A DNA stretch of 64,000 bases from Deltaproteobacteria bacterium (GTDB taxonomy: Bacteria; Myxococcota_A; UBA796; UBA9615), in assembly GCA_023954745.1 (NCBI GenBank), contig JAGSHC010000004.1:21506-85505 (forward strand). Direction: 5' to 3'. The notes under the pieces are model-generated. The model saw only the letters and a list, made by a program, of their open reading frames with translations. It made no database searches and had not been told where the DNA came from. Position 1 is the stretch's first letter. The number at the start of each line of letters is the position of its first letter. This document shows, in pieces, positions 1 through 7,167 of this stretch. The position numbers were made by a program, and so were the translations under genes.

Positions 1-499
1 GGAGGATCGGTCCACCACCGAAGCGCGGTGCAGGGGACGTGGTCCAGATGTCCGGCATCTCGCCCAGCCAGCCTCCCACCTCGAAGAAGCCCTTGGGCCG
101 CGCGAGGAACTGCACCCCGTCCACGAGGCGCCAGCCACCGTCGATGACCGCGCTGCGACCGAGCTCCGCGCGCCACTTGGGCGTCTCCAACCGGACGCCG
201 AGGGCACGGATGCGCAGCCGGTCCACCGAGCCCGTCGCGGGACGGAGGCCGACCCGGCCCGCGAACAGCACCGAGGTGGTGATGCCCGTGGTCTCGTTGG
301 GGATCACCAGGCGCAGGCGGTCCGAGAGGGTCAACTCAAAGCCAGGCCCACCGTGGTGTGGAATGTCGATGAGCGCGCCGATGCTCAGGCGATTGCGCAG
401 CCGGATGGGGCTGTCGGCGGCGTCTGCGCTCCAGGCGGGGGCTGGCGCGAAGAGAGCGACGAGCAGGAGGCAGAGCGTGAGCTTTGTTGGCACTCCCAT
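1..499 (-). CDS. Exported beta-barrel-like outer membrane protein, C-terminus cut by window edge
   Basis: Reading the minus strand from the ATG at 499 gives an open frame of about 166 codons running off the left edge without a stop. The first 25 residues are a clear signal peptide (basic start, hydrophobic core, cleavage near PAWSA-D). The mature part is made of short alternating polar/aromatic strands separated by Gly- and Arg-rich turns (for example RLRIRALGVRLE, then GWRLVDGVQFLARPKGFFEVGG), which looks like a beta-barrel. The ATG lies two bases after the stop of the upstream 9-haem gene, and an AGAGGA ribosome site lies about 10 bases before it, inside that gene. Co-transcription with two multihaem cytochromes suggests an outer-membrane porin sheath for an electron conduit. 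The family assignment is inference: no named porin motif is visible and most of the protein is missing. Confidence 0.7.
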   Translation of the reverse strand, partial: MGVPTKLTLCLLLVALFAPAPAWSADAADSPIRLRNRLSIGALIDIPHHGGPGFELTLSDRLRLVIPNETTGITTSVLFAGRVGLRPATGSVDRLRIRALGVRLETPKWRAELGRSAVIDGGWRLVDGVQFLARPKGFFEVGGWLGEMPDIWTTSPAPRFGGGPIL

Positions 500-501
500 C
501 G

Positions 502-1194
502 CTAGTCCTCTTCGCCGTTGGGGTGGCAACTGAGGCAAGCACCCGACTCATAGACGTACCCCGCGACCTCACCGAGGTGCTCGTCAGCCATGTCGGCCTG
601 ACGGTGCGCGTGGCAGTCGGTGCAGGTGAACGCCGTGTAGTTCCCGGTGCTCGCCTGGGGGTGGCAGTCCCCGCAGGCGGAGACGCCCTCGTGAGGGGTG
701 GGGAAGAACTCGCGGTGGTCGAACTCGGCGTCGAACCAGTCGCTGGTGTTGTGGCAGTCCTCACAGGCGCCAGCGAAGTGCTCCTCGGGGCGCGCGTGGC
801 AGGACTCACACGTCGTGCTGATGTCGCCGAAGTCGTTCTCGTTGAGGTGGCAGTCGAGACAAGGCACGTTGTCGTGACCGAGCTCCAGCGGGAAGAAGTC
901 GTGGTCCACAATGGCGCCGACGTCCCAGCCCATCTCGTTGTGGCAGTCGATGCAGTCCTGTCCTGGGTAGTGCTCCAGGGACAGGCGCTCGTCTTCGTGG
1001 CAGCCGCCGCAGGTGGTCGAGATCGTGTTCTCGACCGAGCTGCCGTGGCAGCCCGTGCACGTTGCGTCCTCATGGGTCAGGTGCTGGCCCCGCAACGGCC
1101 AGTGCACAAACTCCTCGTACACGGGCGCCTTGCAGCTCGACGCCACCAGCAGCACCACGGTCACGGCAACGATCAGCAGGGGGAGCGGCTTCAT
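502..1194 (-). CDS. 9-haem c-type cytochrome, probable lipoprotein
   Basis: The 230-residue product starts MKPLPLL and has a hydrophobic leader ending ASSC, an acceptable though not ideal lipobox. The mature part contains nine CXXCH haem-attachment motifs with many extra His residues for distal ligands. A longer reading frame begins at 1230, but the ATG at 1194 is preferred: it has GGAG about 8 bases upstream, begins exactly at the signal peptide, and overlaps the stop of the 27-haem gene as ATGA. Haem attachment by the Ccm/Ccs machinery and periplasmic or surface location follow from the motif and leader. The role proposed here, electron transfer at the outer membrane next to the downstream beta-barrel protein, is inferred from gene order. 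A nitrate/nitrite-type periplasmic carrier is an alternative. Confidence 0.85.
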   Translation of the reverse strand: MKPLPLLIVAVTVVLLVASSCKAPVYEEFVHWPLRGQHLTHEDATCTGCHGSSVENTISTTCGGCHEDERLSLEHYPGQDCIDCHNEMGWDVGAIVDHDFFPLELGHDNVPCLDCHLNENDFGDISTTCESCHARPEEHFAGACEDCHNTSDWFDAEFDHREFFPTPHEGVSACGDCHPQASTGNYTAFTCTDCHAHRQADMADEHLGEVAGYVYESGACLSCHPNGEED

Positions 1195-3248
1195 TCGAGC
1201 TCTCCGTGGGGGAAGTTCGCGTCTTCCCACGTGTAGGGGCGATGGCAGGTGTCGCAGTCGCGGGTCAGCGGGTCTCTGTGGAGGGCGTCACCCGGCGCAT
1301 CGAACGTGTGGCAGGAGCCGCAATCCGCCGGCGTACCGGGGTATCCCGCCGCGTGGCAGTCGTCGCAGCCGGCCACCCGGTGGGACCCACGGAGGGCGAA
1401 GCCGGTCTGAGCGTGGCGGAACGTCGTGCGCATCCAGTCCTTCTCCTCGTGACACGTGCCGCACTGGGTGCCGAGCAGACCTCGGTGGGGGTCGTCGTCG
1501 AGGTGGCAGTCGATGCACTCGGGGCCGGCGGTCGATGACGGCTCGGCGGGGCCGTGGCAGTCGTCGCAGGGAAGCACGCTGTGCATGCCGAGCAGGGCGA
1601 AGCCGGTGGAGGCGTGTCCCTCTCGGCCCAGCGTCGCGTCGCGCCAGTCCGTGGGCTTGTGGCAGTCCGCGCAGACCCCCTCGTAGTGGTTGGGCGGCAC
1701 GTCGTCTTCGTGGCAGCTCTCGCACGCTGTCTCGGCCTGGTCGAAGCGCGGACCTTCGCCTACGTGGCAGTCCTCGCACTCGGCCTGGGCGTGCTTGGCG
1801 ATGAGCGGCCAGCCCGTGGAGTCGTGGTCGAAGGGGAGCGGCGGCTCCCACGCGTTCTCGTCGTGGCAGGTGGTGCAGGCCAGCTCGGCGACGCTCTCGT
1901 CGTGGGGGTTGTCGTCGCTGTGGCAGTCGCGGCAGGTGGCGTAGTCGAGCCCCTCGAGGACCTTCTCTTCGCCCTCCCCGTGGCACTCGGCGCACTGCAC
2001 CTCGACGTGGGCGCCCACCAGCGCGAACTGGGTGCGGGCGTGGTCGAAGGCGTCGACGTCCCACAGGCCGTCGGTGACGTGGCAGTCCTGGCACGCGTCG
2101 GGGGCGAAGCGCGCGTCGTGGCGGTCTTCGTGGCAGTCGGCGCAGTCCGCGAAGGGCAGGCCGGCGAAGGTGGCAGCTGGGCCTTCGCCATGGCAGTCCT
2201 CGCAGGTGACCTCCTGGTGCGCGTTCCGCAGCGGGTAGTTGGTCTCGTCGTGGTCGATGACCATGCCCTCGAACCCGTCGGCCACCTGCTGATGGCAGCT
2301 GTCGCAATCGCGAGGCTCGAACTGGCCTTCGTGCACGTCCTCGTGGCAGGTGGAGCAGCGCTCGTGGGGCAGCGGGGCGTACTGGGCCTTGGCGCCCTTG
2401 CCGTGGCAGGACGCGCAGGACACGTCGTTGTGCACGCCCACGAGGGCGAACTGGGTGCGCTTGTCGTGGTCCCAGGGCCGCACGTTCCAGTCGGGCTTGC
2501 GGTCGGTGTGGCAGTCGGTGCACTGCTGCTTGGCGAACTGCTTGCGGTGCGGGTCGTCGTGGCAGTCGGTGCAGAGCTCGGCCACGGTGGGCACGAACTT
2601 CGTCTCCTTGTGGCAGGAGTCGCACTCGACGTCGTCGTGGGCGTCGTGCAGCGGGTAGTCGGCCTGCTTGCTGTCGTTGTGGTCGAAGATGCTCAGAGCG
2701 ATGGGCAGGGCGTCCCAGTCGTCGGCGTCGTGGCAGGTGCGGCAGTTGTTCAGCAGCTCCCGGGTGCTGGCGCCAGCGCCGTGGGGCTCGTCGTGGCAGG
2801 ACTCACAGCTCGACTCGAGGCCCGTGTAGTCCTCCGGCGCGTCCTGGTGGCACTCGTTGCACTCCAGCGGCTTGTGTTCGCCGGTCAGGGCAAACCCGGT
2901 GCTCTGGTGGTTGAAGGTCTCCTCGCTCAGCTGGACGAGCTCGAAGTCGCGGCCCTTGTGATCACCGTGGCAAGAGGCGCACTCGTCACCCAGATTCGCG
3001 TGAAAACCCGTGCGGGTCTGCACCTGGTCCTCGACGCGCTCGTGGCAAGCCATGCAGCGGGCCGGAGTCACGCCGGCGCCGGGCTCGTGGCACGAGGTGC
3101 ACTTGAGGATGGTGTCGAGGTCGGCGTGGTCCTCGGCCAGCGGCCCCGGGCTGACGAAGCCACCAAGCCCCTGCGCCCCAGCGAGGGCCGGGGAGAGGGT
3201 GAGGAGAGCGCAGACGAGGAGGAGGAGCCGCTTCATGGGGTCAGCCAT
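1191..3248 (-). CDS. 27-haem c-type cytochrome built from repeated modules
   Basis: The product is 685 residues with a Sec signal peptide (MADPMKRLLLL to ALAGA-Q) and no lipobox, so a soluble periplasmic or exported protein is expected. I count 27 CXXCH motifs. About eight copies of a module of roughly 75 residues are visible, each opening with a phrase like FDHxxTxFALxGxH, then VxCxxCH and a CxxCHxDxH pair, which suggests growth by tandem duplication into a long haem wire. The start at 3248 is chosen because GGAGACG precedes it and it overlaps the end of the upstream lipoprotein gene (ATGGCTGA); ATG 3236 is the alternative. An upstream extension to 3398 is low-complexity shadow sequence. Its 3' end overlaps the 9-haem gene by four bases. 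No enzymatic domain is seen. Confidence 0.93.
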   Translation of the reverse strand: MADPMKRLLLLVCALLTLSPALAGAQGLGGFVSPGPLAEDHADLDTILKCTSCHEPGAGVTPARCMACHERVEDQVQTRTGFHANLGDECASCHGDHKGRDFELVQLSEETFNHQSTGFALTGEHKPLECNECHQDAPEDYTGLESSCESCHDEPHGAGASTRELLNNCRTCHDADDWDALPIALSIFDHNDSKQADYPLHDAHDDVECDSCHKETKFVPTVAELCTDCHDDPHRKQFAKQQCTDCHTDRKPDWNVRPWDHDKRTQFALVGVHNDVSCASCHGKGAKAQYAPLPHERCSTCHEDVHEGQFEPRDCDSCHQQVADGFEGMVIDHDETNYPLRNAHQEVTCEDCHGEGPAATFAGLPFADCADCHEDRHDARFAPDACQDCHVTDGLWDVDAFDHARTQFALVGAHVEVQCAECHGEGEEKVLEGLDYATCRDCHSDDNPHDESVAELACTTCHDENAWEPPLPFDHDSTGWPLIAKHAQAECEDCHVGEGPRFDQAETACESCHEDDVPPNHYEGVCADCHKPTDWRDATLGREGHASTGFALLGMHSVLPCDDCHGPAEPSSTAGPECIDCHLDDDPHRGLLGTQCGTCHEEKDWMRTTFRHAQTGFALRGSHRVAGCDDCHAAGYPGTPADCGSCHTFDAPGDALHRDPLTRDCDTCHRPYTWEDANFPHGELE

Positions 3249-3894
3249 CGTCTCCGCTCTCGGAGTCCACGGAGCCCGTGGTCGCGACGTTGGCCTCGAA
3301 GACGGCGAGGATGTCGGAGTTGTAGACGCTGTCGATCTCGATGACCCCCTCTGCGTTCGGGGTGCCTTGGTCTGGGTCGACCCCATCCAACCAGACATCG
3401 AGGTCGAAGAGGAGGAAGAGCTGGTTGAGGGTGTCCGCCTGTAGGGCGACGTCGCTCTCCACCTCGAACTCCCACTGCTGGGAGCTCTCGATGACGAAGT
3501 CCTGCCCGCCGGTGCTCACTCCCTCGATGCGGATCGACGGGCCGCTGGCCGGTTCGGACTCGACCTCGAGGGTGCAGACGGAGTCGATGGAGAGGTCGAT
3601 GGTGCCGAGGTCGGTGCCGAGGAGCAGGTCGGTGGTGAAGTCGCCCTCGTAGTCCGTCTCGCTGTCTTCGCCTCCGCCGGCGCAGGGCTCCATCTCCACT
3701 TCGGTGAGGAACAACTGCGCGCTGCTCAGATCCGCTACCTCGCGAGCCGAGGTGATGAGCGCTCCTTCGCCAGCGACGGTGAGCGCTGCCTGGAAGGCAT
3801 TGCCGCTGTCGGTGCCGTTGCCGCCGGGAGGAGCGCAGCCGGCGATGAGGAAGCACAAGAGAGCAAAGGAGGGCAGCCGGATCGGGTCACTCAT
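3241..3894 (-). CDS. Lipoprotein coupled to a TIGR02147 regulator
   Basis: The 217-residue product has a classical lipoprotein leader ending LIAGC at about residue 20. The mature part is acidic and appears beta-rich, with two isolated Cys (in EPCAGG and VCTLEV) and an Asp/Ser tail. I do not recognise a named domain. The gene overlaps the upstream regulator by eight bases (ATGAGTGA) and the downstream 27-haem gene by eight bases, so translation is probably coupled throughout. A similar arrangement, TIGR02147 overlapping a lipoprotein of comparable layout, occurs at 18505-20204, so the two proteins may be distant relatives. A sensor, scaffold or accessory role for the cytochromes is possible but not shown by the sequence. 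Confidence 0.8.
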   Translation of the reverse strand: MSDPIRLPSFALLCFLIAGCAPPGGNGTDSGNAFQAALTVAGEGALITSAREVADLSSAQLFLTEVEMEPCAGGGEDSETDYEGDFTTDLLLGTDLGTIDLSIDSVCTLEVESEPASGPSIRIEGVSTGGQDFVIESSQQWEFEVESDVALQADTLNQLFLLFDLDVWLDGVDPDQGTPNAEGVIEIDSVYNSDILAVFEANVATTGSVDSESGDDG

Positions 3895-4750
3895 CGGAGT
3901 CTCCTGTCGGAGCGCTGGGGTAGCTGGTCACAGGAAAGAGCTGAAACGCAAAGTGATGCACGGCCTGATCGCCATGGGCCGCACCGTCGAGTTGCAAGAC
4001 CTCCTGCCGGAGCTCGAACAGCCGCTGCTTGAGGTGCCTGACCTGGGACTCGGTGAGACGCAGAGTCACGCCGCCCACCTCGCGCTCCGGGAGCGGCACC
4101 TGGTCCATGGCCTCCTCGGCGCGGCGGAGCATCTGCTGATGAAAGCGGCGCAAGGAGAGGAGACGGAGCTCTGGGCCCGTGGTGAGCAGTGGGGTCTCCT
4201 GCTGGAGGCGGCCGTCCGCGTCCCGGCCGAGCATGCCGAGGTCCTGAAGCAGCGCCAGGGCCTCTGATGCCTCGCTCGGCTTGATGTGGGGACGCATCTG
4301 ATGCGCGATCCACTGCGGGTCCTCGCGAAAGTCGCTCCGGGCCACCAACTCTCGGATGGGGATGCAGTACCAACGCGCGTAGTAGTCGTACTGAGAGCGC
4401 TGCAACTTCTGCGTCTCGCGATAGGGCGGCAGTGCGCTGAGCACGTCGTACCACTGAGACCGCTCCTCGGTAGAAGCGGCCTGGTTCATGCGGACGAGGG
4501 CCCGGAAGTACTTCGCCTCCTGCGGGCCCAGCTCGAAGGCCTTGGCGCAGCGACTGGCGGTGTCGTCGGACAGGTTCCGGTCACCATCGATGACGTGCTT
4601 GAGGTAGCTCGGCGAGCCGAAGCCCGCCTTTCGGCTGAACCATCGGTACGAATAGCTTCGACTCTGCGCACGCAGGTGCTCCCAGGCGTCGCGCAGCCAG
4701 GCGCGGTACTCCAGGTAGTCGTAGATTCGTGGGAGGTCGTGAGTACGCAT
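3887..4750 (-). CDS. TIGR02147-family predicted transcriptional regulator
   Basis: The 287-residue protein has the family pattern: an N-terminal IYDYLEYRAWLRD segment, an HTH-like region (RWFSRKAGFGSPSYLKHVIDG), a conserved NLSDD and EAKYFRALVRMNQA stretch, then YYARWYCIPIRELVA and an all-helical C-terminal half. Members are about 260-290 residues, so it is full length. The family was defined from Fibrobacter paralogues and is common in myxobacteria; DNA binding is predicted from the N-terminal fold rather than proven. It is the first gene of the cytochrome operon and overlaps the lipoprotein gene by eight bases. One of four GTGAGTAC boxes in this region overlaps its start codon, which suggests autoregulation. 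Confidence 0.88.
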   Translation of the reverse strand: MRTHDLPRIYDYLEYRAWLRDAWEHLRAQSRSYSYRWFSRKAGFGSPSYLKHVIDGDRNLSDDTASRCAKAFELGPQEAKYFRALVRMNQAASTEERSQWYDVLSALPPYRETQKLQRSQYDYYARWYCIPIRELVARSDFREDPQWIAHQMRPHIKPSEASEALALLQDLGMLGRDADGRLQQETPLLTTGPELRLLSLRRFHQQMLRRAEEAMDQVPLPEREVGGVTLRLTESQVRHLKQRLFELRQEVLQLDGAAHGDQAVHHFAFQLFPVTSYPSAPTGDSDE

Positions 4751-4929
4751 CGTCCAGAAACACTATGCCCAAGAACACATCCAGGCACTGCTTTTCATGG
4801 ATTAAGTGTACGCCGGTGAGTACGCGCGATCGCCAACGGGGTGAGTACACGAAAGTGCCAGCTGGCACAGGGGCGGCGATCTGTACTTTGCCAGAGGCAC
4901 TCTGCCGCCACCCGTACCGGGGTGAGTAC
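4739..4929. promoter_or_regulatory. Putative operator/promoter region with four GTGAGTAC boxes and a 14-bp palindrome
   Basis: The sequence GGTGAGTAC occurs at 4815-4823, 4840-4848 and 4921-4929, and the core GTGAGTAC occurs again at 4739-4746 across the start codon of the regulator gene. Two of the boxes extend to the form GTACnnnGGTGAGTAC. A perfect 14-bp palindrome, GTGCCAGCTGGCAC, lies at 4855-4868. The region separates the regulator operon (minus strand) from the MopE-like lipoprotein gene (plus strand), so either or both may be controlled here. Binding by the TIGR02147 protein is inference. No confident -35/-10 pair was identified. Confidence 0.6.
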
Positions 4930-5012
4930 GGCCGTGACATAGGCCCGTCATAGGGATTTGGGAGATCGCGCGGGATGTTGGTGACCCCGACGAACGCCTC
5001 CGGAGGCCCGCC

Positions 5013-5408
5013 ATGTACGACACGACCATGACCCTGAACCTGTCCTCGCTCCACCGCGGCCGCTCGCAGCGCACAGGAGGCATGGCCCTCCTCTCCGCGC
5101 TTCTCTTCGCGGCCAGCCTCGCAGTCGTGACCTTCGGGGCGGGCTGTGACGCCGTGGCACAGCAGCCGGCGGAGCCGGCACCCTCCACGGTGGACGCGGA
5201 CTCGGACGGAGTCACCGCCAACCTGGACTGTGACGACGAGAACGCCGCCGTGCGTCCCGGGGCCGTCGAGACCTGCGACGGAGTGGACACCGACTGCGAC
5301 CCGCTGACGGAGCCCGCGGGGGCCGAGGTGGACATCGACGGCGACGGGGTCCCAAGCTGCAACGACTGCGATGACACCGACGCCGCGGTGGCCGCCACCT
5401 GCGAGTAG
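5013..5408 (+). CDS. Small MopE-like putative metal-binding lipoprotein
   Basis: The 131-residue product has a long N-region, a hydrophobic leader ending FGAGC, and then a tandem of the MopE-type motif: DADSDGVTANLDCDDENAAV, PGAxExCDGVDTDCD, and a second DIDGDGVPSCNDCDDTDAAV. This pattern matches the putative metal-binding repeats found in MopE-like proteins of methanotrophs and myxobacteria (Cu-binding MopE family). The Asp-rich loops may bind calcium or copper; which is not visible. The start may be the ATG at 5031 or 5082 rather than 5013, because the leader core begins around GMALLSALLF. The gene is divergent from the cytochrome operon and is followed by a hairpin at 5443. Confidence 0.75.
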   Translation: MYDTTMTLNLSSLHRGRSQRTGGMALLSALLFAASLAVVTFGAGCDAVAQQPAEPAPSTVDADSDGVTANLDCDDENAAVRPGAVETCDGVDTDCDPLTEPAGAEVDIDGDGVPSCNDCDDTDAAVAATCE

Positions 5409-5442
5409 TCGCGCGAGAGCCCGCGACGAGGGTTTCGACCCC

Positions 5443-5460
5443 GCCGAATGAAGATTCGGC
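5443..5460 (+). terminator. Terminator-like hairpin after the MopE-like gene
   Basis: GCCGAAT and ATTCGGC form a perfect 7-bp stem with a GAAG tetraloop, 35 bases after the stop codon. No T-tract follows (CCTCC), so intrinsic termination would be weak or assisted. The remainder of 5409-5611 shows no other structure or gene that I can support. Confidence 0.5.
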
Positions 5461-5611
5461 CCTCCCCGCCCGTCCCTTCCTGGGACCGGCCGTTCCGGGT
5501 GCACCCGCGCGTCATCCACGGCGCTCCGCCGTGCCCTCGGACCCCGATGCCCATGTGCTAACAAGGCGCCGCTTCACTCCTCGGGGGTGACACCGGGGCT
5601 CGGAGGTTCTC

Positions 5612-6082
5612 ATGCAAGGTGTTCTTCTCATCGTCGCAGTCGTGTGCGTGCTCGTCTTCGTGCTCGCCGTCGTCAAGAAGATGCTCAAGGTGGCCGCCAT
5701 CACCGGCGCGTTCCTGCTCATGGGATTCGTCGCCTTCGTGATGCTGGAGGACGCTGACCCCGACGCCGCCGCCAAGGTCGAGAAGGTCGCCACCAAGGTG
5801 GGCGAGGTCGCCGGCAAGGCAGCCGAGAAGACCGCCGAGGTCGCCAAGCCCATCGCCGAGAAGACCGTCGATGCCGCCAAGCCTCTCGCCAAGAAGGCCG
5901 CCGACGCCGCCAAGCCCGTCGCCGAGAAGGCCGCCAAGGCTGCCGCCGCCAAGACCGCCGAAGTGGCAGGCAAGGTGGCCGACGAGGTGAAGGAGCAGGT
6001 CAAGGAGGGCGTGAAGGACGCCATCTTCGGCTCCGACGACGACGACTCCGCACAAGAGGAAGACGCCGCCGAAGGCAAGTAG
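5612..6082 (+). CDS. Two-TM membrane protein with LEA-like 11-residue repeats
   Basis: The 156-residue product has two predicted transmembrane helices (about 3-21 and 27-45), an acidic turn, and then residues 52-140 made almost only of Ala, Lys, Glu, Val and Pro with an 11-residue period, for example AEKTAEVAKPI, AEKTVDAAKPL, AKKAADAAKPV. This is the amphipathic-helix periodicity of group 3 LEA and apolipoprotein-like proteins. The tail is DDDD followed by Glu-rich residues. No enzymatic domain is visible. A GGAGG-type site precedes the ATG (CGGAGGTTCTC). The following DUF4105 gene starts 10 bases after the stop, so the two are probably co-transcribed. A membrane-anchored stress or spacer role is an inference from composition. 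Confidence 0.78.
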   Translation: MQGVLLIVAVVCVLVFVLAVVKKMLKVAAITGAFLLMGFVAFVMLEDADPDAAAKVEKVATKVGEVAGKAAEKTAEVAKPIAEKTVDAAKPLAKKAADAAKPVAEKAAKAAAAKTAEVAGKVADEVKEQVKEGVKDAIFGSDDDDSAQEEDAAEGK

Positions 6083-6092
6083 ACTCGGCGCC

Positions 6093-7076
6093 GTGCCCGG
6101 CCCCATCAACTACCTGCTCCTCGCCCTCCTCGGCGTCGCCCAGCTCTGGGCGGTCACCGCCATCCTCCTCGGTGGAGGAAGCGCGGGCGACCCATCCCTC
6201 CTACGCGTTCTCCTCGCCGTGGCCTACGTCACCTGCCTCGCGGCCGCGGCTTGGAAGGCCCCTCACCTCACCGCCCTCGGGACCGCCGCCGCCCTCTTCG
6301 TCCTCGTCGGCGGCTGGTACTCCACCATCACCCCGTCCCACGAACGTCAGTGGAGCGAGGACCAGTCCCGCCTCGCCCACCCCGAGATCCACGGCGACAT
6401 CCTCACCATCGCCGACCTCCGCGACTTCCGGTACCGCTCCGAGTCCGACTGGGATGCCCGCTGGCGCGACGCCACCTACGACCTCCGCCAACTGAAGCGC
6501 GGCTGGTTCATCGTCGAACACTTCAGCGAGTTCGAAGGTGCGGCTCACGCCATGGCGACCTTCGAGTTCGATGGGGGCCAGTTCCTCGCCGTCTCTGTGG
6601 AGATCCGCAAGGAGCAAGGGGAGAGTTACTCCCCCCTCCGCGGCCTCTTCCGCCAGTACGAGGTGATGTACGTCGTCGCCGACGAGCGCGATGCGCTGCA
6701 GCTACGCACCAACTACCGACCAGACAGCGACCTCTACCTCTACGAAGTCGACGCCGGCCCCGAGGCCACCCGCGCCTTCCTCGAGGACATGATGGCCCGC
6801 GCCGCCCGCATCGCTGCCGAGCCGGCCTTCTACAACTCCCTCGTGGACACCTGCGCCAGCAACCTCGCCACCCACCTGACCCGGGTCTCCGAGGAGTCCA
6901 TCTCGCCCCTGAGTCCACGGGTCCTGCTTCCGGGCTACAGCCACCAGCTCGCCTGGGACCTCAAGCTCCTCGGCGACGACCCCCTCGAAGAGCTCAAGGC
7001 GGCCGCACGCACGCGACCCCGCGCCGCGGCGGCAAAGGACTCTGAGGACTACTCGCTGCGGATTCGCGGGCTCTGA
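6093..7076 (+). CDS. DUF4105 (Lnb N-terminal-type) membrane protein
   Basis: The 327-residue product starts with GTG and has three N-terminal transmembrane helices (about 6-26, 36-53, 61-77). A periplasmic domain follows whose motifs match the DUF4105/Lnb N-terminal periplasmic domain: FRYRSESDWDARW, TYDLRQLKRGWFIVEHF, AHAMATFEFDGGQFLAVSVE, RKEQGESYSPLRGLFRQYE and DERDALQLRTNYR. A Cys-containing helix (VDTCASNL) near residue 255 also fits. The family resembles papain-like fold proteins of the NlpC/P60 type; its substrate is not established here. It lies 10 bases downstream of the 11-mer repeat gene. Confidence 0.82.
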   Translation: MPGPINYLLLALLGVAQLWAVTAILLGGGSAGDPSLLRVLLAVAYVTCLAAAAWKAPHLTALGTAAALFVLVGGWYSTITPSHERQWSEDQSRLAHPEIHGDILTIADLRDFRYRSESDWDARWRDATYDLRQLKRGWFIVEHFSEFEGAAHAMATFEFDGGQFLAVSVEIRKEQGESYSPLRGLFRQYEVMYVVADERDALQLRTNYRPDSDLYLYEVDAGPEATRAFLEDMMARAARIAAEPAFYNSLVDTCASNLATHLTRVSEESISPLSPRVLLPGYSHQLAWDLKLLGDDPLEELKAAARTRPRAAAAKDSEDYSLRIRGL

Positions 7077-7167
7077 CCAAGTCAGGCTTCGGTCAAGTCC
7101 TGTCGCCGTTCCGCCGATGCAGGCACCATGGAAGGGAGCAGAAATCTGTCTGCCGCCGGGAGTCGCC

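Noticed and set aside
1554..3344. Long plus-strand open frame of 596 codons
   Set aside because: It is antisense to the 27-haem cytochrome; the Val/Ala/Gly-rich text has no start context or domain and arises from codon bias in high-GC DNA.
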